Shown here piece by piece: positions 10,901 to 24,886 of a stretch of DNA of 64,000 nucleotides. Both the position numbers and the translations under genes were made by a program. This DNA comes from Rhynochetos jubatus (taxonomy: Eukaryota > Chordata > Aves > Eurypygiformes > Rhynochetidae). The notes under the pieces are model-generated. The model searched no databases and was not told the origin of the DNA. It saw only the letters and a list, made by a program, of their open reading frames with translations. The stretch lies in the NCBI GenBank assembly GCA_027574665.1, contig CM050652.1, positions 2,584,589-2,648,588 on the forward strand, given 5' to 3'. How positions within the stretch are numbered: position 1 is the stretch's first letter; each line of letters starts with the position of its first letter.

Positions 10901-13900
10901 GAAGAACCAAAGAGCACTTAGAGACAAGCAAACCCATTCTTTAATGGATGTGAATAGCCACATAGAAATAAGAGGAAGTGAAGCTGGTTTAAGCCAAAAT
11001 ATCAGAAGTGAGTGTGCTGTAAAAAAAGCATTGGGGTTTTTTTTTTAATGACATTAAGCCTATTCCCAGACATTTCCATTTTTGTCCACTGTCACATTAA
11101 ATAACATTTTTGTCCACCACAGCTGTAATACATTAATTTCTGCAACATATTCAAAAGCAGCACAAGTGCTTACAACTGCTTACGGCCACCAGCAAGGCCC
11201 TTCTGCTCCTGTTCTTCTCAAGTGACTGTATCAATTAGATGAGCCCTCACTTTACCCACTTTAACCAAAATTAACTCACCACCCTCTCTCTACTCTAGTA
11301 ATTCATTACCATGTATTTTCCTTCAAAACCACAACTTTAAATCCTTGAAGTCTAGCAGCACCTGTAACTACAGAAAGGACCAATGTCACTTTGAATCTGA
11401 AACATCACCGTGTACACCTGAATTTCCTACCTAAGCCCCTTGGTACGGGAGCCATTTCTTTTTCTTGCTCTGCACACAAAAAAAAGTAAAGCAAGGAATA
11501 CTTAATATTCTTGAGATTATATACGTTCCTGCTAACACTGCAGAAAAGTAAGCCAAGGGCATCTTTACTTGTTTCAGTTCTATTAAAATGTGTGGCAAGG
11601 AAGAAAAGTCAACACACTGTTTGCCAAATAGAAAGGATCAAAATTGTTTGGGAAAGGAACTTTGCAGAAAGAACTTTGAAGGGAGAATTACAAAACAGGA
11701 CAGGATTATGAAACAATGATAAATATACATTAGCTTTTTAGAACTCCATGAAAAACAAAAGCATTCAAAACATGAGACAAACAGAAGGAATATCAATTTA
11801 GATACCGAGTACGCGCAGGTTAGGAACTCAGAGGGGATCTCCAGTGGTGTTCCCTGATCAGTTCACTTATTTCTTCATTTTCATTTTTCTAAATGAGAAT
11901 CCGCCTCCCCTGTAAGATACCTGTAATTTGTACTTGGCAGCTGGATGGCTGCATATGCCTGTCTCATTAGCAAGAGCTCAATAGGATTAGAATAATTCCA
12001 ACTGGATGTTAGTCTGTTAAGAGACATTTTTATGCTACAGTGAAACAAAAATTCATTGAGCCAAATCTCATTGACTTTTGATTTTACATAGTTAAAAATA
12101 CAGATTACACAAAAGCAAAATGCTTAATTCGCTGGAGTCACTTACACCTACGGAAGACAGAATAGAAGTGAAGATGATCAGACACAACCGTGAAATGTTT
12201 TTATCATGGGATAATACAGCATATTTCATACAAGAAAAAAAATTAACCTTGCTATTTCCCCTGAGGTCAGTGAACTTACACTGAAATTAGATTAATAAAA
12301 GCAGTCCATTGGGACTATCCATTTTGGTAGAATTTGATCTGTAGATCACAAGCATTTTTCATCTGTTTCCCAGCATCCAACTCAAAACACCAGCACAGGG
12401 AGTAAGTAGGTGGAAACAGTTCTACAAGAGTCCTGAAGCACTGTCATTCTGCAGGATGCCTGAAGCCCTAACCTGCTTGCTACAATAGTTCCCAAACACA
12501 GCAATATCTAATTTCCAAAGGTAAATACACAAGAAAATGTATTCACATTGATCAAATATAATTGCCATCTCAGCCATTTCTGCATGAGCCTGTACCTTTC
12601 TAGAGACCTGAACGAACTCTGCAGCCCCAGATGAGTCCTCCCTCCTCAGCACCGCAGATGGAGGAACAAAGCATCTCAGATATGTCGGAGTTACTGGGAC
12701 CCAAAAGTACATTTGAATCCACCCTCACCTGTAGCTTTACAGAAGTTCAGACTGCAGCCACCAAAAGCTCAAGAGTAATTCAAAACACTGGCAAGCATGA
12801 TTTCTGACTTATGGTTGCTTACCTGTAAATGCTCAACACCGTGTTTGGAAGCAGTTGCAAAACCCACTTGAGTCGTTACAACTTTTTTCTCTCCGCAGAC
12901 CCAAGTCTCAGCATTTTCCTGAGCTGCAGAATGAGATGCTTCTCTCACTAAAACCCTAAGGAGCTTTGGAGGAAGTCACACAATGACTCATTTTTATAAG
13001 GCAGAAAATGCTACAGACTATGGCTACTATTTACCATAGTAAATATATACAATGCTTTGAAAACACAATACATTAAGTAGGGATAAATGAGACTTGTCTC
13101 TAAGAACTGACGTAATTAATCTCTTCCCAGTAACAACTAACACCAGCAGACTCCACATATGTGTAACAAGTTAATCTCACACTATGGACTTGGTGTTGGC
13201 CATTGCTTTGTGTTTTGACAAATCAATGGGTTTTGTAGACCTATCCAAGCTCTGCAGGTGCCCAGAATGCAGGGCTACCACACAATCTCATCTCCTCCAG
13301 AAATTTACTTCTACAGTGAGATGCATTAATCTGGGGAGGAAGGGAGGGAAAAAAAAAGTGCAAACTCTCCAGCATTCAAACAACACAAGAAAAACAACAG
13401 TACAGAAAACAAGCCATAACTTCTTCACAAGCTAATAAATTTCTTTCATTGTTGTGAACTGAAAGAACATGTTTACCAAGTTCTTCAATAGCAGAAGAAA
13501 ACAAACACCATTGTACTACACATTGTGCAGCACAACAGCTACAGGAGTACAGAAATGCTATGCAGATGATCAGCTGCAGAACTATGAAGCAGTTCACCTC
13601 CCTTAGTGTTTCTGAGCTTCAAATGCACTCCAGCCCCTAAACTGAATTTAACACCACAGCTCCCAGCACCACAGAGAGCACACCACACAGACTGATCTTC
13701 ATTCTGCGTAACACCCATGTTCTACTTTATTTCCCTCTCTCTTTTTTTTTAATAAAGAGGCCAATAACATAGGTATTAGGGCAATAAATAAATTTGAGTG
13801 AGACAAATCCATGAATTTCTGAAATTTTCCAAATGCCCACAGTCCAACCCCATTTTGCCCTGCAGCGTGCTGAACGCTCTTACGCCGCCCAAGCTCTCCG

Positions 13901-16900
13901 TCTTTCGAACCTGAATTTGGGGTGCGATCCACACCACTCCTGCTTCACCTAGTGCCCTGGCACTGCATTACTTTCTCTCAAGTGGGTTTTTCCCACCAAA
14001 TCCTGCATTTAGTTCTCCCCCTCTCCCCGTTTTGCACTATGACAAAGGGATGTTAACCACCACCTTTAAGATTATGCATTTACACGCACCAACTTCAACT
14101 TTACAGTTCCAGCAAGAATCAGATTGGAGACTCAAGAAAAACTTGTTTACATTGACAAGTTATTTCCCCACACAGCCTGTATTATCAAGGGCTTTAGCCT
14201 GTTTTCCACGGCAGATGAGTAATTTCTTTTGCCAGCCTACTGTTAGCTTCCTACCTACCCAGTAAAACACCAAGAGAATTAGATTAAGTGTCAATTTTAA
14301 GAGAAAACTGTTAATGAATAATAAATGTTTCATTTCTGAAAATTTGCTTTTTTCGATGCCCCAAGCTAGGTTGGGTGGATAACTGCCTGCCTATTTTACC
14401 CAGCCTAAGGCCAGCCCTGCTAAGTATGATTACTGCTAAGCTAGGGACAGTAAACGGAGTCTTAATTATCAATTTCTTGACTAGAAAATTTGTTTCACAG
14501 AAAGAACATTGTAGTAACAGTATGTGGGCATTACGCTTCTGTGGATTTTATTATTAGACAAAAGTGAAAGAACAGATACTGCTTGCAAAATGCAAATCTG
14601 TGCCTTAGAAAATTAATGTTATGTTAGCGCCTGCAACACCTAGACAATTCTTACAGGCGAGGAGTCCTCAAGTCCCCACTGCTTTTGACCACTGCCATAG
14701 GTGTTCAGCATCTGTGTGTCCCTGTAGAGCCCCGCTTCCTCTGCTCCACAATATCAGAGCAGAAATACGCCAATATTTGTGATTAAAGGCAGAAAAGAGT
14801 ATGACATGATGCACAGGTGCAGCTTGGAAATCCAGGAAGAATCTTCCATTACTTTGGGATCAGGTTTCTTTAAGCATGCATTCACTCGGTGTCACTTACT
14901 CAAATGAAAACACTCATTAAAGACAGTGGGAAACACCAACAAAAAAAAAGGCCAGCCCATCAACTCCCAATATTTCTCATCTCATCAAGAAAATGAACAT
15001 TTTAGTGCAGTGTAATTGAACAGAGCACTGAATCACTGTGGGTATGAAACAAAGCTCCAATTTTAATACCAATCCACAATAAACTTTGTGCCACCTGTTT
15101 TTACACTGCTCTGCACTGTATCATATGCCTTGTTAAGCCCCCAAATTCCCAGCTTTAGTAAGACGGACAGCTTGAGCTATCAACTGCACACAACGGCCTG
15201 GCTTAAAGCTTGTCTTGGTGAAAGCTTAAGACTACGTTGAGCAGCATGGCCACCTTACAGGACTCACGTTGTAATCTTTTTCTCCAGTAAAAAGAACACC
15301 AGAAATCTGTTCAACAGAAGAAGCTTCTTAAGTCCATGCTGCAGCTTTGGGCAAAACCCAAAGTTTAAGGGATACACTATGATCCATCCCTTCCCAGGAA
15401 ATCGGGTGAGGTTTTCATGGCATGGATAAGAGCTAAACAGCAATTCTTACTGTCAGTCTTTGAAATCTGCAGATAACAAGTGCTGGGTACATGCCATCAG
15501 CATTATCAAAACTCCCCTGAACACATTTAACAACACAACATATATACCTGCATCACCCTGGACAAGAAAATTAACAGTACAACACTACGATTATCAAAAT
15601 TACCCTTCAGGAAGGGAAATTAGAGAATGGGGTTTTGTTTATTTATTCTCCATGGACCTAAAACACAGACCAGAGTACAACAAGCCTCTGAAAGGTACGG
15701 GGCAGGGGGGGGAATAAATCAGAGCATGGCCTTAGCCAACACAGACAATTTTTGACCAACAAAGGATTTCTGTAGTTAAATGAAGAAAGCAGTTGCTAGA
15801 AGCAACAAATAATCATTTAAGCAGAGCACAGCCAATGTCTGGAAAGACCAGTCTCCTCTCCGCAGGAAACAGCTGCAGTGTGCCAAGGAGACTTCAGTAT
15901 TAAAAAGGAGGGGGGAAAAAAGCAGAGTAAAAAAAAAAAAAAAAACCATTAGAATCTAGTTACTTTTCACAAGGCACCTCTTGCTGATGACCGTGGCCAC
16001 ACAGCAATTACAGCCTTGGCTTTCTCATTTCAGTTTAAACCGCTGTGATCATTACCAGGCGTTTATAGTGCACTAACACCCGAAGGCCAACCGCACAGCC
16101 ACCCACCGAGACAGACACCCAGGGCCGACAGCGCAAGCTCTTTGCAGCAGGAAATCTAATAGACAAGAAACAACAACAGGTGAATAAAAGATAAGAGGTC
16201 AGGATGCGAGGGAAAGGGAACAAAATCACCCAGATGAAAGCATCTGCCCGCATCTCAGCTGCCCAGCAGAAGCGACCACAACCAGACGGTTACCCAGACA
16301 CCGTCAGGTCGCAAATTACCACAGAGACTGCGGCAGCGTGACTTAAGTGCAAGTTGTTGGGAGGAACAAGTGTTGACTTCATGGAAGATGCATGTAATGC
16401 TCTAGAAGAACTATTGTATGATAAAATGCACTAATTTCTTAGCATCTTTCCCTCACCAAAAAGCTGTAGAGGGAAACAGAACATGACACAATGGGTCTGA
16501 TCTCGATAATTTCAAGGACTGAGCCTTGTAGTGAGAATGCCAAGCAACACCACCCAAGATAAAACCTGCATTTTGAAAATGATTATCGGAGGCACTTCAC
16601 TATTATCTAAGCCTCTAAGTTAATTAGAATAAAAAGCATAAGTGAATAAACGTAAACTGGTCCTTTCTGAAAAATCAAAGTTTGGTTGGTTGGGGTTTTT
16701 TCTCCCCAAAGCTTTATTCTCATGGGTATAAAAAATCCAGTATGGGATTTTTGCCTGTCCAGAGCAGTGCAGCACATTTTCTTCCTCCCCACTGCTGTGC
16801 CAGTCTGCATGCCAGCCTGCGATACCGTACAAGCAGCTTTATTTCAACAGAGCACAAGGAAAAGGCTTTGTAAAGCACCCTGGGACAAGAACAACTGTAC

Positions 16901-18230
16901 TTCAGCCCTGCCTACACTGCTCCACAGATTTCCAGAGGTTCATTAAACTAAATGGACTTATTTGAATTTTATAATTGAAAACTGTTGTCTTAAAGACAAG
17001 TCCCAAATGGGGTGATCTACAGCTTCCAGCACTATTTAACCTCAAAGCATATAATCTGATAATACATATTTTGAAACCTCTGCAGAGTCCTCAGAACCAC
17101 TGTAAAAGTTGGTTCCTTATGCAACAAAGCCAGCCAGAAGAAAAAAAATCCAAAAGGCAGTTAATAATTTAACTCAGTAGCAACATGCTGAATGCTTTCT
17201 CATTATTCCCACAAATTAGTTGATTGTTCCTATGAAATTCTGTATTTGAGGAAATAAAGTGTTCAGGAGACAAACTACTCCCTTCAGGGAGACAATTTGG
17301 TGCTGGATTGAAGGTAGTCAAAACTAACAGTTAATAGGCATGGAAAAATGGGATATCATGTAAGCTGACAATAAAAAATTATAAAGCATCTTTCACATAA
17401 ACATAGAAAGTGAAATCCTGAGGCCAGCACACTCCCTCCTCATCCAGGGAATACAAGGTACCCAGCCGGCAGGAAACTACATCTCCACTGTGCAAACAAA
17501 GACCTCACTCACTCCTTCACGACAAGAAGCTGCAGAACAACTCTCTTCAAAATGCTGTTAAACACACAAAGTAAACAGAGCACTATAAACCGTCTTCTTC
17601 CTCTACTTACATTCCATTAATCTTTCATGCTCCTTACACAGTTGGTTAGAGCATTTTCAACAGAAGTTGATGATCTTTTTCTCATTGAGGGCTTGCAGAG
17701 GTATGCACGGTAACTGCAGTGGAAAGGCTGAGCAGCCTACAGCCGTCTAAATAAACATCATCAGAGAATTCTTTATTTTGCTAAATTAACCAACTCTTAA
17801 TCAAACGTCACCACACCTGAACAAACAATGCAGATGTAGCTAGCGATCAGCCCATTTCCAAGACAAAGACTGGCATGCAGTCATTTAAGATGATGACTTC
17901 AAAAGTATTCACAACCCTTCACTCCTCCCCAACACCAGCACCATTTGCCATCTCAGAAGACAGATGCAGACAGCAAACAGACCCACAAGATACCAGTTAC
18001 ATTGCCACACACAAACCAAGTGACTCAACTACCTCCATGATATGAGAACCTGTCCAGGATGATTTCCACGTACAGGAGATGACAGGTACCAATGCCCTAC
18101 CTTTATTTTCTAATGAACTTTAGATCCAAAAAGCTGAACACAGCTATTACATGAATTACCATATTCCCAGGAGAAAAGTGAAGCTGTAAGGATCAGTATT
18201 TTCAAATCTGCAAGACCAGAGGCTGGACAA
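10901..18230. other. EXOC4 intron 1, long AT-rich stretch
   Basis: About 7.3 kb with no exon or clear mobile element. It holds T/A homopolymers, the longest being the A run at 15,929-15,945. A slightly more CpG-rich patch lies at 16,060-16,330. Open frames are all under 100 codons and lack motifs. No small RNA gene is recognisable by eye. Confidence 0.55.
15929..15945 (+). repeat. Poly(A) tract, 17 bp
   Basis: An uninterrupted run of 17 A, preceded by purine-rich GGAGGGGGGAAAAAAGCAGAG. No adjacent retrocopy is recognised. Confidence 0.9.
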
Positions 18231-18755
18231 CCACAGAATCCCAGATCAGTTTGTGTTGAAGGGACCTTAAAGACCAACCAGTGCCACCCCCTGCCATGGG
18301 CAGGGACACCTTCTACTAGACCAGGGTGCTCCAAGCCTCATCCAGCCTGGCCTTGGACACTCCCAGGGATGGGGCATCCCCAGCTTCTCTGGGCAACCTG
18401 TCCCAGGGCCTCCCCACCCTCCACGGGAAGAATTCCTTCCTGGTGTCCAATCCCAATCTCTCACTTTCCATTTAAACCCATTACCCCTTGTCCTGTCACT
18501 ACAGGCCCCTGTAAGAAGTCCCCCCGCCAGCTTTCTTGGAGCCCCTCCAGGCACTGGAAGGGGCTCTAAGGTCTTCCTGGAGCCTTCCCCTCTCCAGGCT
18601 GTACCCCCAACTCTCTCAGCCTGTCCCCATGGCAGAGGGGCTCCAGCCCTTGGAGCATCTCCATGGCCCGCTCTGGACCCACTCCAACAGGTCCATGTCT
18701 GCCTTATGCTGGGGGCCCCAGAGCTTCACAAAGTACTGCAGGTCTCAAGAGCAGT
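18231..18755 (-). mobile_element. CR1 LINE, about 525 bp, intron 1
   Basis: A CR1 in antisense orientation on the plus strand. Its 3' end is at the left (CCACAGAATCCCAGATCAG) and its truncation point at the right, after GGCCCGCTCTGGACCCACTC and a degraded TACTGCAGGTCTCAAGAG. It runs in the same sense as EXOC4 and opposite to the copy at 6,865-7,437. Confidence 0.94.
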
Positions 18756-20640
18756 GTAAAGGCTACTTAGACTTGCCACCTGAATGATTAAGAGTATTGA
18801 AGGAGCCATTGGCCACTTCATGCTATGAAGCCAGAGGCTTCGGAACACTCATTAACCTGAAGGTTTCAATAGGGCACTGGAATGAAGAGCTGTTGGAGGC
18901 AATGTCTTCAAAGAGGTTGAACCCACAGAACTTGTAGCCATTTATTAACAAAACTATTTCCGCTTCCTAGTTTTATAAGGGTAAGCTAAACTCCATCTCT
19001 GCACAGTGCACTGCTAAAACCAAAAATAAGAGCTGAAAAATAAAGTACCTTGGGCTTTTAACGAGGGAGGGACACACATTGTCCTTTCGCATATGGTTGT
19101 GTAGGCACATATACACCTCACTTGTTGCTATTAACTGTTAACCAAGGATCTGTATCAAGCTACAGCCCAACACTTGCCAAATACACATACATTTTATACA
19201 AGTGCCTCAAGATCATTTCAGGAAAATTTATAGTTTAAAGCCATACTCTGCCATATACAATTTATTCAATGAATTTCTGAGCTACTTCTCTTGTAGAAGA
19301 ACTGCTACCTTTATAACACTGGAAAACACCATTAGCAATAAAAGTGGTTTGAAGAGACCATTACAGGATACGCAAATCAGAATAACTAGGCTTTATTTCT
19401 TGTAGCAGCTATTTCCCAAATGTAACTACGAGGGCAAGAGCTATACATCCATCTTTCTCCCTCTACATCACCAACTGGGATATCAGTTCTATTGCCTTAG
19501 ACAGAAAGAGAAGACCAAATGCCAGGTCATTAGTAAGAATCCATTTAACAAAGTTCACTGTAAATGTAACAAAAATAATGGCCTAAAAGCATTAAAAAGA
19601 AAAAGAATCCCACTTGTGAAAAATAAAATATGTTCAAGCTTTTTTTTCCTGTAATTTCAACTTTCACAGACATGAAAGTAGGAAACGCACTATATCTTGT
19701 CCCACTTTAAGTTCTCCTTGACATCTGTCATGCTCGCCTGTGTAAAAGCTTAGCACAAAGATTTCAATAAGGTCTTATGGAGTCACTGCTAAAGTTTGTT
19801 TTCTCCCAGTTAAAACAGCTATTAAAGGCCAGTTTTAAAAAATAGCAACCCTTAATTGGAAAGAAAAACGCCTAACAATAAATAAAGGAAGGCACATTCA
19901 CCAATTAAAAATCTGACAAGGTCTCTCAAAAAACCAGCATTTGCTAAATGCCAGGTTGCTTGTTTCAGACTACAAAAGCTGCTTCAACCAGCTACCAACA
20001 AAACAAAAGGTTAAGAAAAATCAATATACATACAGGTGTTTGTCTTCTGAAAGATTAAAAAAATATTCCCCAAGTTGTCCTCCAGCAAATGAGCAGAATT
20101 TTCTCCATCCTTTGCGCTATTTTTACAAAGACATTGCCAAAGCCCATATGATGAGCATTAGACTTCTACAGCAAAAGCTCCTGGTGTCCAATAACACCAT
20201 TTTGACCTTACAAAATACCTTTTTTTTAACGAACTTGAAGGACCTCTCTCATATGTGAAGTAATTAGCACATTTTTAAAGCGAGGCATGAGTGCAAGCAC
20301 TGTTTTCGACCATCCAGAAGCCTGGGGACAGAAGCTGTAAAGCCCTGATACCCAATATCCTACTCTAGAAGTCACAATCACAGGAGCTGCATCTTCTTGT
20401 AGCAAATAATGGTCATTTCTTGTCAGCAACGAGAGGACAAGGGCAAATTGAAGATGCTTTTATATCCCCTAAAGGCACAGGGAAAAGAAGAAAGGCTCCC
20501 TTGAGCCCCAACAAAGGTGGGGATTTTAATAGCAGACTTTGCAAACATTCATCAAGTTTCCCAACCACTATTTCTAGAAGATTCATTGTTATGAACCCAG
20601 CTACCCTCCAAAACCTGTCTCTCCTTTAGAAGGACCAAGA
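18756..20640. other. EXOC4 intron 1, unassigned
   Basis: About 1.9 kb of AT-rich intron with no recognised exon, RNA or mobile element. The 105-codon plus-strand frame at 19,941-20,258 shows no known family features. Confidence 0.55.
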
Positions 20641-20657
20641 GGGTATGACTACACTAC

Positions 20658-20852
20658 CTCATAACTCGGCTCCCCCGGCAGCTCCCAGCTCTTTTCAAAC
20701 AGATCAGTCCCATCCCAGGCCAGCACTGCACATCGTTCACTACTGACAGCATTCCTACAGGCAGGACAGACCAGCCCCAGGTACCGCTCCATCCACCGAA
20801 GATGGGTTGTTAACATCCCGGGAGGGTTGGTGCCCTCGTGGCTCCTGTAACG
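20658..20852 (-). other. Candidate cryptic or alternative exon within EXOC4 intron 1
   Basis: A 195-nt segment bounded by a good acceptor (TTGTGTTTCCTGCGCAG, ending at 20,853) and a donor (TATGAG|GTAGTG, GT at 20,657-20,656). It lies on the EXOC4 strand and is locally more GC- and CpG-rich. One phase-0 frame is open throughout for 65 codons, including MERYLGLVCPACRNAV. I recognise no family. If it were spliced after EXOC4 exon 1 (phase 2) it would be read in another frame and soon reach TAA, so within EXOC4 it would act as a poison exon. It may equally be chance. Confidence 0.25.
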
Positions 20853-22800
20853 CTGCGCAGGAAACACAACAGCGTAAGGCTGCAAAACGTAATACCTGCA
20901 GGCTGCGAGACAGGTTTTATGATGGTAAACAATCTGAAGTGCTGTTCATAGCTATCTACAGGTTTTGGAACCAAGAAGGTACCACAGGGATCCCACAAGG
21001 GTGGCTTGCTATGTGGATACAGCCCGAGCGCTGAAGTTGGGGCTACATGGCCCCAGACATCTGCACCACGGGGCTTGAGAGCCGGAAATCGCCCCTCTGA
21101 GCCAGAGCACCTTCACAGGGTTATCGTCCCCCAACAGAGCCGAGTTCAGCTCGAACACCAGGACTTTATTTTCCGTTTTATACTCTAACTACGTAGCAGC
21201 AAGTCTCCTCCTGCTTGGGGACAACTTCCAAATCAGTTCATACTTGAGGCTGCCTTTATTGTCTATTCTTGGCAAACCCCGGAAAACCAAGGTGAAGTCG
21301 GTCAGTACATGATTCCTCCTGCAGGAAACAACTCTCAGAGAACAAATACGTTCCACAACACAACAGGAAAAACTGACACTTCGTAGGAACAGAAAAAGAG
21401 GTCAAAAGTGGGAAGGACTTTCCTGTTGGGTTCATCTCAGTTTTCTGCATTCAGAGCTGCTGAAAAGCAATACCAAAGACAAGGGATGACCCAAAATTTC
21501 CAAACTGTCTCACGACTACAATGAATGACTGATGAAACCTACCCCACTACAGACACTTCTGCAACCAACTTCCTTGAAGCAGCACCACCCAGGTTTTAGA
21601 CCAGAGCCTCAGCTTCCATCAAACACCATTTCTCACTTGATGTCACCGCTGCCATAACAAGATGAAACTTTGTCCAGAATCTGGCCCCAAATACTCTCCC
21701 TAAAAGTGAGACACTTTCTCCTGGGAAGTGAAATAAGTACAAGAATCCCTAAATCTGGTATCAGAGGAAAGTAAATTATTCAGTCTATTGCAACAGAACA
21801 CATACCAAAAATTACCCCTTCATTAATCAAATAATTTATATTTATAAAAGGCCTTTCAGCTTCATATTTCAAAGCATTTCATAGACAATCACACTAAATA
21901 GATTCTGCAGACCTAAATTATATTTCTTTTTGAAAGACTTAACCGTTTTTGCTGTAAACAAGTAAGATATCACAACACTTGAAGAAGCTACTCTGGTTTT
22001 GATGGTTTACAGCAGAAGAATGTAGTCAGTTTTGCCACTTTTCATACACTGTCTCCTTTTATGGGCCTTTCACACAGCAACAAGAGGGAAATAAATAGCC
22101 TTCTAAACAAGCAGGGAAATGCAAGTGTAAAACCACAAGGATCAGCAGAAGACTGTACATAAATGTTTTGGAAATAAAGCTATCAGAATAAGAAAACTCT
22201 ACTACATTTCAAACCAACAGTCTACCCTTAATATTTTTCTGAAAGATACATTTAACACACCCAGGTATAAATGTGTTCCCAACAGTATTTTATGAGCATA
22301 CAAACCAGCAAAATATTTCACCCATTGTTTAGCAAGTTCATCTCACCTGAGCACAGAAAAAACATACAGAAGTTGTTTAAACTCCCTTCCATGTCATTTT
22401 TCTTTGTACTTGGTTAACCCCAAGAAACATGGTATGAACACAACACTTTTTGCTTCCTTTGCCTTCAGTGCAACTTTCAGGTTTTCACGGTCTGGCTCAA
22501 CGTGACGCTTCAAGCTCTGCAAAGAATCTCTACCTCCAAACCAAGCCCTAATGAAAGTATGGAAGTTCAGTTACCAGGCTGTTCTACTGAATAATTTTAA
22601 TTTCAGGAAGTCGATAACCTCAATGTTGTGTCTAAAAACTGGACCTAAACTAACCGAGGTATCAATGCCTGGAAGCCAAAGACAGACAGACTTGATTTCT
22701 CACTTGGAGAACACCGTCATAATATGCCACTGTCATAATATGAGTGAAACACCAAGTCCAGGTTTATTAAAACAGAGATACAAAGAAGGCCCTTAAAACA
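20853..22800. other. EXOC4 intron 1, unassigned
   Basis: The first 300 bases are CpG-enriched relative to the intron (for example around 20,990-21,130); the rest is AT-rich. No repeat family or exon recognised. The GC-richer patch could be an internal regulatory element. Confidence 0.5.
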
Positions 22801-23006
22801 GAATCACAGAATGGTATGGATTGGAAGGGACCTTAAAGACCATCTAGTTCCAAGCCCCTGCCATGGGCAGGGACACCCTCCACTAGACCAGGTTGCTCCC
22901 AGCCTCATCCAGCCTGGCCTTGGACACTCCCAGGGATGGGGTATCCACAGCTCCTCTGGGCAACCTGTCCCAGTGCCTCCCCGCCCTCTCCGGGAAGAAC
23001 TTGATA
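22801..23006 (-). mobile_element. CR1 LINE 3' end, intron 1
   Basis: About 205 bp. From left to right: the 3' tail (GAATCACAGAATGGTATGG), TGCCATGGGCAGGGACACCC, GGATGGGGTATCCACAGCTC and a truncation after CTCCGGGAAGAACTT. The 5' truncation point differs from those of the other copies in the window. Confidence 0.95.
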
Positions 23007-24599
23007 CTCTTGGAAATAATAAGAAACAAACAAAAAAGGAAGATTACTTCAAGAAATGCTGCAGCAATCAATGCTCGTATATTATTCATGCTTCCAATCT
23101 CTACAAATTACTGTATTTTCTGCAAGTAAAGGTTATCTAGCCACAACTTACCACGTTTGGCTCTACAACTTATTCAAACCCGAGGCTGATGATAAAGATG
23201 CACTAAACACAACACGCTTTAAATCCACATTATTTATCCCCTTCCCAGTACAAGGTCTAAGTGCCCAGTAAGAAACTCAAGATCCAGGTGAGAAGCCTGA
23301 TCTTTTCAGGTTTTCACACTTATTTACATATTTACTATGCAAATAGTCCATGTGAGCTCACAAACAGTTGCCCCTATAAGTGTTTGTAGGCCTGGATACA
23401 AAATTAGCAGGAACACCACCTATTTTAATAGTCACATGTTTGGGTATTAACTCCCCATTCCTTTCTCTCTCAAGATCTATTATTTATAAAATAAAGTCAC
23501 CAAAGTACACTACTACAGCTGTCATACCTCATGTTTATATGAGGCCATATCAACCTATACCTTTCTCCACCTGCAGAGACGCATACACGTAACTCCAACC
23601 TAAACGAGGCTGGGTTTATAACCGTTTCTCTTACAAAACTAATGAATCACATACACTTGAAATTGAAAAATCAGGTGTCACAGTCTGTGTTAAGCCTCAC
23701 CTTTCATTCATTGTTCAGTGTAATGCTTTGTTACCTATTACCACACAATTCAGAGACCGCTGTCATGACCCCGGAAAGGCAAAGCAATTCTGTGAACCCA
23801 CTGCTTATCTCAGAGTCACCATCTACCTCCAGTTTTGCAAGATCTGAAAGATCAGTTTTCAGAATAATGAAGAACAGAATCTTGCCTTAAACATTGTCCT
23901 ACACAGAGGACTTAAGAATCAGACCATAACACGTCCCAGACACAGAACAACTGCTACAGTCATCTTTCCCAAGTAACAGAACGACTGTAGTTTCTGGCAA
24001 AGACATTGAAGTAGGAACCAAAGTTGGAAAGTCCATTACAACTCACACTATCGCAGCTGGATGACTGCTGGCTGCCCACACCCACTTCAGTGGGTGTGCA
24101 CAAGGCCAATATTTAGGAGATCCATTATGAGAAGTCAGCTGCCAACCTACTAAGCAGCACAGAAGAGATTTACAAGCAGTTGAAAAAGGCACAGAGGGAA
24201 ACCAGTAAAGCGAATTCATACAATTTTCTCTCTTCTCAATTCAAGTCCTTGCTTGCCTCCAAGCACATCACAGAATCACCCTCTAGCAGAGGAGAGAAGA
24301 GTGCAGGAATGAGGGCAGGTGAAAATCAATAACCTGAACGTGACTAGATGCAACTGCTTTCTTTTCATCCCCTGCAAGACTATTAGGCTCAGAAGAAGTA
24401 GTACTTTTCCCACTATCACACCCTAAAGCAGGATGGACTTTGCACACAGGACTCCCTAGTCCTACAGCTTTTCCAACCAGCCGTATTTTACTCACTGCTG
24501 CTGTGTGCTTGTGGATGGGGGAAATCTACAGACTCTACAGCAATAAGAAGACGCCCTGAGCCTTCCTGTATGGCATTAGGCTGTGTATACTGCAGGGCT
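23007..24599. other. EXOC4 intron 1, promoter-proximal part
   Basis: No exon or mobile element recognised. It includes a perfect 10-bp inverted repeat at 24,077-24,098. GC content rises towards the CpG island at the right. Confidence 0.55.
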
Positions 24600-24886
24600 T
24601 GCTCCTCTGACCCAGGCAAAGTAAGGGGAACAGAAGGGGGCGAGCAGGGCAGGGTGGGAGGACGGCGCGACACCCCTCAGGAGAACTGCTCCAGCACTGA
24701 GGCCTCCCCACCGCTGCCGGGGCCCTGGCAGGACCCAACGTTCCAGAGGCTCGGCCCGGGAAGGGCCCCACAGCACGGCCGGGCCCACACACGCCCCTGG
24801 GTCAACCCCAGGAACCCACGCAGGGCCCAGGGGCGGCCCTGCGGGCGGGACGTGGAGGCTGCGGAGCGGGGCCGCGCCGCCCCTAC

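Noticed and set aside
22811-23140. Recurring peptide similar to HPPLDQVAPSLIQPGLGHSQ as a protein family
   Set aside because: The same peptide appears at 7.3, 32.2, 40.3, 46.6, 49.6 and 59.3 kb because it is the antisense translation of the CR1 3' end.
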